Positions 1 to 6,173 of a DNA stretch of 38,368 bases are shown one piece after another. Origin of the DNA: Oscillospiraceae bacterium. Lineage in GTDB: Bacteria; Bacillota; Clostridia; Oscillospirales; Oscillospiraceae. The stretch spans positions 1 to 38,368 of the forward strand of contig JAFQTF010000018.1 of NCBI GenBank assembly GCA_017409205.1, in the 5' to 3' direction. A program made the translations under genes and the position numbers. The notes beneath the pieces were generated by a model, which saw only the letters and a program-made list of their open reading frames with translations, was not told where the DNA came from and did not search any database. Numbering within the stretch: the stretch's first letter is position 1; each line of letters begins with the position of its first letter.

Positions 1-2
1 AT

Positions 3-83
3 AACTTCATCGGTGCATTTGACTTTACACGGGCTATCGAAGAAGCCCACAATACAACTGAAAAACAGCAAAAGACGGCATAG
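3..83 (+). CDS. C-terminal tail of an unidentified protein (partial)
   Basis: An open frame enters from the left edge and ends at TAG (81-83), giving 26 residues (NFIGAFDF... ending EKQQKTA). The rest lies outside the window. The charged, Gln/Lys-rich end looks like a genuine C-terminus, and the stop sits inside the 5' arm and loop of a terminator-like hairpin, as expected for a gene end. I do not recognise the family. Confidence 0.45.
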   Translation, partial: NFIGAFDFTRAIEEAHNTTEKQQKTA

Positions 84-107
84 CCGTCAAGCTACACCGT
101 CTTTTGC
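68..107 (+). terminator. Intrinsic terminator-like hairpin after the left-edge gene
   Basis: An 11-bp perfect stem, GCAAAAGACGG (68-78) with CCGTCTTTTGC (97-107), overlaps the stop codon of the partial gene. A smaller internal hairpin GACGG/CCGTC is an alternative fold. The A-run and T-run sit inside the stem, so it could work in both directions. Confidence 0.6.
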
Positions 108-159
108 TTCAATGTTTTCTTAAGTCACCGCCCCATTGGGAGGGGGATTTTTTTATCTC

Positions 160-200
160 CGAATTTTTATCATCAGCACGCCAGCATTTATAAAAATTCG
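160..200 (-). terminator. Inverted repeat directly downstream of tRNA-Leu
   Basis: CGAATTTTTAT (160-170) and ATAAAAATTCG (190-200) form a perfect 11-bp inverted repeat with a 19-nt loop. Its end touches the encoded CCA of the minus-strand tRNA-Leu with no spacer. The position suggests a tRNA transcription terminator or processing structure, although the stem is AT-rich and no clean T-run follows on the minus strand. Confidence 0.4.
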
Positions 201-286
201 TGGTGCCGGTGACCGGACTCGAACCGGTACGCTGTCGCCAGCGGCGGATTTTGAGTCCGCTACGTCTACCATTTCATCACACCGGC
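201..286 (-). tRNA. tRNA-Leu (anticodon CAA)
   Basis: On the minus strand, acceptor arm GCCGGTG pairs with CACCGGC, followed by discriminator A and encoded CCA (201-203). The anticodon stem GCGGA/TCCGC carries loop CTCAAAA, so the anticodon is CAA (reads UUG). The long variable arm and 86-nt length are typical of a class II leucine tRNA. The T arm contains GGTTCGAGTCC. Confidence 0.95.
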
Positions 287-298
287 AGGTGCCCATTT

Positions 299-327
299 AG
301 TATAGTATATATCCCGAAAAAAAGCAA
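299..327 (-). promoter_or_regulatory. Promoter of tRNA-Leu
   Basis: Minus strand TTGCTT (322-327), 17-bp spacer, TATACT (299-304). The expected transcription start falls a few bases before the tRNA 5' end at 286. This is a sequence match to the sigma-A consensus only. Confidence 0.6.
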
Positions 328-366
328 GAGAAAAGTTTTCTGCCGAAAGATGACGGGAAATGCCCC

Positions 367-395
367 TTGACTTATGGCAGAAGATTTATCATAAT
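367..395 (+). promoter_or_regulatory. Promoter of the LRR-protein gene set
   Basis: TTGACT (367-372), 17-bp spacer, CATAAT (390-395), about 37 bp before the TTG start at 432. It is the only good sigma-A-like match ahead of the three tandem LRR genes, whose internal gaps are only 18-23 bp, so all three probably share it. Confidence 0.6.
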
Positions 396-431
396 AATAT
401 GCGTAAAAAATAAAAGGGGAGGTGCCCGCTG

Positions 432-2063
432 TTGCAAAAAAAGCTGGTCAGGTGTCTTTATGTTGTAGTGACCGTACTGGCGGCAGCAGGCCTGCTGTGG
501 TCAGGCTTTCGGGTGCTGGAGCAGGACTATGTGTTCTGGGGCGGCTCCCTGTTTTCGCGGCATACCCAAAATCTGGATATTTCCGGACGCAAAATGAGGC
601 ATCCGGAGGCCTTTCTGCGGTTTACAGATCTCCGCTGCCTGGATGCCAGACAGACCGGCATGACGCCGGAGCAGTATGAATGGTTCCGGCAGGAGATTCC
701 GGGCTGCCGTGTGCTGTGGGACGTTCCGATTCAGGGGACCTATTACAGCCAGGATACGCAAGCGCTTCGCGTAGAACAGCTGACAGACGCCGATGCGGAG
801 AATCTGAAATATTTGCCTGCGCTGGAACTGCTGGATGTGGGCAGCTGGGACGACTATGCCCGGATTCAGACTCTGCGGGAGCGGTATCCGGAGCTGACGG
901 TTCGTTACCGTGTGGAGATTGCCGGAGAATGGTGGGACAGTGATGTGGTCTCCATGATCCTGGAAAACGCAGATGCCGGGGAGCTGATGGAAAAACTGGC
1001 GCTGTTTGACAGGCTGGAAAGCATCCTGCTGACCGGCAGCGTGCCGCAGCGGCAGGCATTGCAGCAGCTGCAGGACCGGTATCCCCATGTTTTTTTCCTG
1101 TGGAAGATGGACGCCCTGGGGATGACTCTGGAAACAGATATTACAGAACTGGATCTGACAGCTGTCAGGCTGGACAGTGTGGAGGAATTGCGGAAGCTTC
1201 TGCCCTATTTCCCGAAGCTGGAGCAGGTGCATCTGGAAAGCAGCGGTCTTTCCCAGACGGAGCTGGTTGCACTGGTCAGGGAGTATCCGGAAGTTCGGTT
1301 CCGGTTTGATCTGACCTTTGCAGGGCACACCTTTTCCACCGATGTCCGGGAGATCGATATTTCCAATACACCGATGACCGGTACCCGGGAACTGGAAGCG
1401 CTGCTGCCCTGCTTTTACGATCTGGAAAAAGTGGTCATGTGCGAATGTGGCCTTGACAGCGAGACCATGGATGCTCTGAACCGGCGATACGAGGATATCC
1501 GGTTTGTCTGGAGCGTCAATCTGGCGGGCATGCTGTTCCGCACGGATGCGGTGCATTTTACACCCAACCGCTGGGGGCTGTGCCTGCGCAATGAGACGAT
1601 CTATGACCTGCGGTATTGCACGGATATGGTCTGCGTGGACATTGGACACAATATGATGGTCACCAATTGCGACTGGGTCAGATATATGCCGAACCTGAAA
1701 TATCTGGTGCTGGCGGAAACCGGCATCTCTGACCTGACTCCGCTGGAAAATCACGAAAATCTGGTATTTCTGGAGATTTTTCTCAGCCGGGTAACGGATT
1801 ATTCGCCGCTGCTTACCTGCAGGGCGCTGGAGGATCTGAACCTGTGCTATACCAAGGGAGATCCGGAACCCCTGGCGGAAATGACCTGGCTGAAGCGGTT
1901 GTGGTGGACCGGCAGCTGGGCAGGACGAACCTATCTGGCAGATAAGCTGCCGGATACATACAAGGAATTTCTTTCCACCTCCTCCACCGGAAGAGGCTGG
2001 CGGGAAGGACAGCATTATTATGATATGCGGGATTTCATCGGCATGGAGTACATGGTGGGATAG
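432..2063 (+). CDS. Membrane-anchored leucine-rich-repeat-like protein, paralog 1
   Basis: The 543-residue product starts at TTG, chosen because GGGGAGGTG lies at the right distance and the only in-phase N-terminal membrane segment follows immediately (about residues 8-25). No signal-peptidase site, lipobox or LPXTG motif is visible, so it is probably a type II membrane protein with an outside domain. The body has five modules, each carrying a motif like YP-x-hydrophobic-x-W/Y followed by G and D (for example YPELTVRYRV, YPHVFFLWKM, YPEVRFRFDL). Near the C-terminus are more standard leucine-rich repeats (LTPLENHENLVFLEI). It ends with YYDMRDFIGMEY. Two homologous genes follow. Function unknown; protein binding at the cell surface is a guess from the LRR fold. 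Confidence 0.85.
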   Translation: MQKKLVRCLYVVVTVLAAAGLLWSGFRVLEQDYVFWGGSLFSRHTQNLDISGRKMRHPEAFLRFTDLRCLDARQTGMTPEQYEWFRQEIPGCRVLWDVPIQGTYYSQDTQALRVEQLTDADAENLKYLPALELLDVGSWDDYARIQTLRERYPELTVRYRVEIAGEWWDSDVVSMILENADAGELMEKLALFDRLESILLTGSVPQRQALQQLQDRYPHVFFLWKMDALGMTLETDITELDLTAVRLDSVEELRKLLPYFPKLEQVHLESSGLSQTELVALVREYPEVRFRFDLTFAGHTFSTDVREIDISNTPMTGTRELEALLPCFYDLEKVVMCECGLDSETMDALNRRYEDIRFVWSVNLAGMLFRTDAVHFTPNRWGLCLRNETIYDLRYCTDMVCVDIGHNMMVTNCDWVRYMPNLKYLVLAETGISDLTPLENHENLVFLEIFLSRVTDYSPLLTCRALEDLNLCYTKGDPEPLAEMTWLKRLWWTGSWAGRTYLADKLPDTYKEFLSTSSTGRGWREGQHYYDMRDFIGMEYMVG

Positions 2064-2086
2064 CCGCGAAATGTGAGGATACAGAT

Positions 2087-3730
2087 ATGAGCTACCAAAA
2101 GACGAGACCCAGATATGCAAAAAGACGCAGCAGTACGCTGATCGCAGTGCTGCTGGTGTTGGTCCTGATAACGGCCGGACTGCTTGGCGGTATGGTCTGG
2201 TATCTTGGCACCCATTTCTTTGTGGGCGGAAGGGCCTACCGGAAGGGAGCCGAGACGCTGAATCTGCGGGATCAGAAGCTGACGGTATCGGAGTATCATG
2301 AGATACGCACGGAACTGCCTGACAGTGAGATCCACTGGAATGTTCCCTTCCAGGATACGGCTTATCCTGAGGATGTTACCGGCATTTCTGTCCGGAGCCT
2401 GTCCGACCGGGATCTGGAACGGCTGGCATATTTTTCGGAGCTGAAGGAAATCGATGCCTCCGGCTGCCGGGATTATGAGCAGCTGCGCAGACTGCAGGAG
2501 CTGTATCCCCATATTGCACTGACATATACGGTTGCCATTGGCGGCATGGAGTATCCCAATGATGCTGCAGTGGTCACCTGCGATACGCTTACGGATGAGG
2601 AGATCGGTCTGATGGCCTATCTGCCGGAGCTGAGAAGCGTGGATGCCTCCGGCTGCACCGACCATAGTCGGATCGGCGTGCTGGGAAATGCGTTCCCGGA
2701 TCTGGATATTTCCTACCGGGTTGAGCTGCTGGGGCAGGTCTTTGATGAAACTACCGTTTCAGCCACCTTCCGGAACCCTGATGTGGATGTGCTGCTGGAA
2801 CAGCTGGCGTATGTGACCCATATGGAATCTGTCCATCTGGTGGAGCCCAATGCCAGCCCGGAGAAGCTGCGTCAGCTGATGGAGGCGTATCCCGATATCA
2901 CCATCACCTGGGACAAGACCATGCTGGGCAAGACCTTCAACAGTGCAGCAACGGAATATGATCTGACGGATACCACCCTGATCACCAAGAAAAATACCTG
3001 GGCCGAGCCCAAGGAGGCATGGGAGACAGAACAGATCACAGTCCAGCTGAAGGAAGCCATGGCTTATTTCCCCAATGCGGAAAAGGTGATCGTTCCTGCC
3101 TGTGCCCTGCATAATGAGACCATGGCTGCCTTCCGGGAAGAGATGCGCCCGGAATACAAGGTGGTCTGGACAGTTTATGTAACCAAGAAGCCTATCCGCA
3201 CCGACTCCACAGTGATCCATTCCTCCGCCCTGAAGACCTGCTTCATTGATGAGCAGAGCTACGATCTTCAGTATTGCGAAGATGCCGTTGTGGTGGATAT
3301 CGGACATTCCTATGTGAAATATATCGAATGGGTAAAGGGCATGCCCAATCTGAAGTATCTGATCCTGGCAGACAACTGGCTGAAGGATATCAGCCCCATC
3401 AGCACCTGCAAAAACCTGATCTATGTGGAGCTGTTTGACAATAAATATATCCCGGACTATTCCCCGCTGCTGGGCTGCACGGCCCTGCAGGATCTGAATC
3501 TATCTGAAACCTTTGCAGATCTGGATCCCCTGAAGGAGATGACCTGGCTGGACAACCTGTGGCTCAATTCTGCAGGTGTTACCCCCGCAGAGCACCGGGA
3601 ACTGCAGGAGGCGCTGCCCAATACCACCATTATGACCACGGGCGCTGCCCACAATGGCGGCGGCTGGCGGCAGCTGCAGAACTATTTTGACATGCGTGAC
3701 ATTATGGGACTGCCCTATAATGCCTGGTAA
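2087..3730 (+). CDS. Membrane-anchored leucine-rich-repeat-like protein, paralog 2
   Basis: 547 residues, starting at ATG 2087, 23 bp after paralog 1. A basic N-terminus (SYQKTRPRYAKRR) precedes one membrane segment (about residues 18-40), predicting an outside C-terminal domain. Five modules are recognisable by LPDSEIHWNV, YPHIALTYTV, FPDLDISYRV, YPDITITWDK and EYKVVWTVYV, each followed by a short strand and an acidic turn. The C-terminal third contains LRR-type strands (MPNLKYLILADNWLKDISPI, LQDLNLS). It ends with NYFDMRDIMGLPYNAW, nearly the same as paralog 3. No sorting motif or catalytic signature is seen. Likely cotranscribed with its neighbours; function not known. Confidence 0.85.
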   Translation: MSYQKTRPRYAKRRSSTLIAVLLVLVLITAGLLGGMVWYLGTHFFVGGRAYRKGAETLNLRDQKLTVSEYHEIRTELPDSEIHWNVPFQDTAYPEDVTGISVRSLSDRDLERLAYFSELKEIDASGCRDYEQLRRLQELYPHIALTYTVAIGGMEYPNDAAVVTCDTLTDEEIGLMAYLPELRSVDASGCTDHSRIGVLGNAFPDLDISYRVELLGQVFDETTVSATFRNPDVDVLLEQLAYVTHMESVHLVEPNASPEKLRQLMEAYPDITITWDKTMLGKTFNSAATEYDLTDTTLITKKNTWAEPKEAWETEQITVQLKEAMAYFPNAEKVIVPACALHNETMAAFREEMRPEYKVVWTVYVTKKPIRTDSTVIHSSALKTCFIDEQSYDLQYCEDAVVVDIGHSYVKYIEWVKGMPNLKYLILADNWLKDISPISTCKNLIYVELFDNKYIPDYSPLLGCTALQDLNLSETFADLDPLKEMTWLDNLWLNSAGVTPAEHRELQEALPNTTIMTTGAAHNGGGWRQLQNYFDMRDIMGLPYNAW

Positions 3731-3748
3731 CGGCGAAGGAAGATCACC

Positions 3749-5125
3749 ATGAAAAAAATCGTAATTCCGATTCTTGTGCTGCTGATCCTGGTGTCAGCGG
3801 CATGCGGCGTATACGTGGGATATAAGATATGGCATCTGAGCAACCACATTTTTGTGGAGGATGCAGTTTATGAAAAGGATGCCGTTTTTCTGGATCTGCG
3901 GGGTACCGGGGTATCGCTGGAGCATTATGAATCCCTGCGCAGGCAGCTCCCGGACTGTGAGATCCGGTACGATCTGCCGTTTCAGGGCAGCTTTTATCCC
4001 GATGACACCCAGACACTGACCATTACCTCCCTGACGGAAGAGGAAATGCTGCTTCTGAATCTGCTGCCGCAGCTGAAGACTGTGGAGGCAGCCGGCTGCC
4101 GGGATTATGCGCAGCTGCAGGCACTGCAGAAGCGCCACCCGGACTGCGAGGTGCACTATACTGTAACGATCCAGGGGGAGGCATATCCCGAAGATACCAC
4201 ATCCCTGTCCATTCCTGCCGGCCTGACGGATGTGTCTGAGCTGATGGAGAACCTGCAGTGGCTGCCCCAGGTGTATTCGGTTTATCTGGAACAGCCCCAG
4301 GCAGCGCCGGAAACACTGCGGGAACTGATGGAAATGTATCCTGATATCTCCTTCTTCTGGGAGAAGGATGCGCTGGGAGAAACCTACAGTTCGGATATAA
4401 CAGAGATCGACCTTTCGGGAAGAACGGACCTGACACTGGAGCAGGTGGCTGCAGAACTGGCTTATTTCCCCAATCTGGAAAAGGTGGATATGAGCTTCTG
4501 CGGTTTTGACAATGAAACCATGGCGGCTTTTCGGGAAGAAATGCGGGATCAGTACAAGGTGGTCTGGACCATGAAGATCTATGGTCTTAAGGTGCGTACC
4601 GATGATACCTATTTCATGCCGGTGAAGCACGATGTGAAGGTGGCGGATTACCAGCTGCATCAGCTGATCTATTGCGAGGATATGCTCTGTGTGGACGTTG
4701 GCCACATGCCCATCCGGAAACTGGACTGGGTGACCGGTATGCCCCATCTGAAATACCTTATTGTAGCCGATGGCCCTCTGATGTACATAGAGCCGCTGTC
4801 CACCTGCAAGGAACTGATCTACCTGGAACTGTTTATGACCAAAGTCTCTGACTTTACCCCTCTGCTGGGCTGTACGGCATTGCAGGATCTGAACGTTGCC
4901 ATGACCAACGGAGATCCTATGGTGTTCAAGGATATGCCCTGGCTGAAAAATCTCTGGATCAACCGTCTGGGTGTCAGCCGTGCAGAGCATGAGGAGATCC
5001 AGGCGGCTCTGCCGGATACCCATATCGAGAGTGAACACGGCCTCCCCACCGGAAACGGCTGGCGGAAGCTTCAGAATTACTTCGATATGCGGGACCTTCT
5101 GGGCATGGGATACAACGCATGGTAA
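3749..5125 (+). CDS. Membrane-anchored leucine-rich-repeat-like protein, paralog 3 (one module shorter)
   Basis: 458 residues, 18 bp after paralog 2. The N-terminus (MKKIVIPILVLLILVSAACG) is a single membrane segment. A Cys at about residue 19 loosely resembles a lipobox (VSAAC), so lipid anchoring is possible but not convincing. Only four modules are present (LPDCEIRYDL, HPDCEVHYTV, YPDISFFWEK, QYKVVWTMKI); the unit corresponding to the third module of paralog 2 is missing, accounting for much of the shorter length. The C-terminal LRR strands and the closing NYFDMRDLLGMGYNAW are conserved. The next gene is a sortase with its own promoter. Function unknown. Confidence 0.85.
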   Translation: MKKIVIPILVLLILVSAACGVYVGYKIWHLSNHIFVEDAVYEKDAVFLDLRGTGVSLEHYESLRRQLPDCEIRYDLPFQGSFYPDDTQTLTITSLTEEEMLLLNLLPQLKTVEAAGCRDYAQLQALQKRHPDCEVHYTVTIQGEAYPEDTTSLSIPAGLTDVSELMENLQWLPQVYSVYLEQPQAAPETLRELMEMYPDISFFWEKDALGETYSSDITEIDLSGRTDLTLEQVAAELAYFPNLEKVDMSFCGFDNETMAAFREEMRDQYKVVWTMKIYGLKVRTDDTYFMPVKHDVKVADYQLHQLIYCEDMLCVDVGHMPIRKLDWVTGMPHLKYLIVADGPLMYIEPLSTCKELIYLELFMTKVSDFTPLLGCTALQDLNVAMTNGDPMVFKDMPWLKNLWINRLGVSRAEHEEIQAALPDTHIESEHGLPTGNGWRKLQNYFDMRDLLGMGYNAW

Positions 5126-5158
5126 GAAAAGCTTAAGAATTGGACACAGTCTGTTAAC

Positions 5159-5187
5159 TTGACAGTGTTTCTGCCCGGGGGTATAAT
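5159..5187 (+). promoter_or_regulatory. Perfect consensus sigma-A promoter of the sortase gene
   Basis: TTGACA (5159-5164), exactly 17 bp, TATAAT (5182-5187). Both hexamers match the consensus without a mismatch, predicting strong constitutive expression unless repressed. GGAGGAGGG follows just before the ATG at 5207. Confidence 0.85.
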
Positions 5188-5206
5188 GAACCGGAGGAGG
5201 GAAGTT

Positions 5207-6019
5207 ATGAAAAAATTTGTGTATATCCTGACCATTGTCCTCCTGGTGCTGATTTTTGCAGTCAGCGCGTTCCTGGTGGGCAGCTACATTGTGGAATCCA
5301 GAGAGCAGGCAGAGCAGAATGCAGCTCTGGCCGCATTGAGAGACAACGCAAAAGAAACAACGCAGGAAGCAACAGACGGCACAGAACCCGAGGAAACCGA
5401 TCCTGAGGGAACCTTCAGTGAGGCGGAGATTCGGGATGAAAACGGTATGCTGGCGGAGTACGGTGAGATCTACGCCCAGAATTCTGACCTGGTGGGCTGG
5501 ATCCGGATTGACGGAACAAAGCTGGACAACCCTGTTGTTCAGACCCCCGACAGACCCAATTACTATCTGGATCACGACTTCTACGGCACTCCCAGCGCCT
5601 GGGGCGCCATCTATGCCCGGGAAGAATGTGATATCTATGAACCCAGCGACAATATCACGCTCTACGGCCATAACATGCGCGATGGCAGCATGTTTGCTGT
5701 GCTGAATGACTATACGAATAAGGCAACCTGGGAAAACAATCCCCTGATCTTCTTTGATACGCTGTACGAGTATCATGTGTACAAGATCTTCGCGGTGTTC
5801 AAGACTTCTGCGAATCTGGGCGAAGGCTTTACATATCACAACATGATCGAAGCAGAGAACAAGGCGGATTTCGATGAATTTATTGCTACCGCCAAGGAAC
5901 TGTCCTTCTATGATACCGGTATCACGCCCCAGTATGGCGACAAGGTGATCTGCCTGTCTACCTGTGAGTACACACTGGACAACGGCCGCCTGGTCATGGC
6001 CGCAGTGCGGATCAGCTAA
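5207..6019 (+). CDS. Class B sortase (cysteine transpeptidase)
   Basis: 270 residues. The start at 5207 follows GGAGGAGGG; longer in-frame starts lie within the promoter. An N-terminal membrane segment (about residues 4-26) and an acidic Thr/Glu-rich linker precede the sortase fold. The catalytic triad is visible: His155 in LYGHNMRDG, Cys253 in LSTCEYT and Arg261 in NGRLVMAAV. The spacing and the GHNM..G and STCEYT signatures fit class B sortases, which link surface proteins to peptidoglycan or build pili. No LPXTG or NPQTN-type substrate is encoded within the window, and the adjacent LRR proteins lack such motifs, so its substrates are probably elsewhere. It has a separate promoter and terminator, making it a single-gene unit. 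Confidence 0.92.
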   Translation: MKKFVYILTIVLLVLIFAVSAFLVGSYIVESREQAEQNAALAALRDNAKETTQEATDGTEPEETDPEGTFSEAEIRDENGMLAEYGEIYAQNSDLVGWIRIDGTKLDNPVVQTPDRPNYYLDHDFYGTPSAWGAIYAREECDIYEPSDNITLYGHNMRDGSMFAVLNDYTNKATWENNPLIFFDTLYEYHVYKIFAVFKTSANLGEGFTYHNMIEAENKADFDEFIATAKELSFYDTGITPQYGDKVICLSTCEYTLDNGRLVMAAVRIS

Positions 6020-6033
6020 AGATTCCAATCCAC

Positions 6034-6061
6034 GCCCCGGACTTGTGTCCGGGGCATTTTT
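6034..6061 (+). terminator. Intrinsic terminator of the sortase gene
   Basis: GCCCCGGAC (6034-6042) pairs with GTCCGGGGC (6047-6055), loop TTGT, followed by ATTTTTT. It lies 15 bp after the stop codon. Confidence 0.92.
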
Positions 6062-6101
6062 TATATGAACAGAGGCAAAAGGTGGTTTTCTCTGAGGGAC
6101 T

Positions 6102-6144
6102 TCTTTCAGAATCTCTTGTATATCTTTCAGAAATACGCTATAAT
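6102..6144 (+). promoter_or_regulatory. Promoter and direct repeats ahead of the GH2 gene
   Basis: TTGTAT (6116-6121), 17-bp spacer, TATAAT (6139-6144) lie just before the start at 6174. The 10-mer TCTTTCAGAA occurs twice, at 6102-6111 and 6123-6132, offset 21 bp (two helical turns), flanking the -35 box. That geometry suits a regulator binding one face of the DNA; the regulator is unknown. Confidence 0.55.
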
Positions 6145-6173
6145 AACAAAAAATGCCACAAGGAGGCATGGTT

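Noticed and set aside
126-154. C-run, G-run and T7 tract possibly forming a second terminator
   Set aside because: The stem is only about four G-C pairs with an ambiguous register, so I do not call it a feature.
501-2120. Long minus-strand open frame opposite the first LRR gene
   Set aside because: Its composition is typical of an antisense shadow (His/Gln/Ile/Pro-rich), it has no RBS or recognisable domain, and the plus-strand frame has a clear membrane segment and paralogs.
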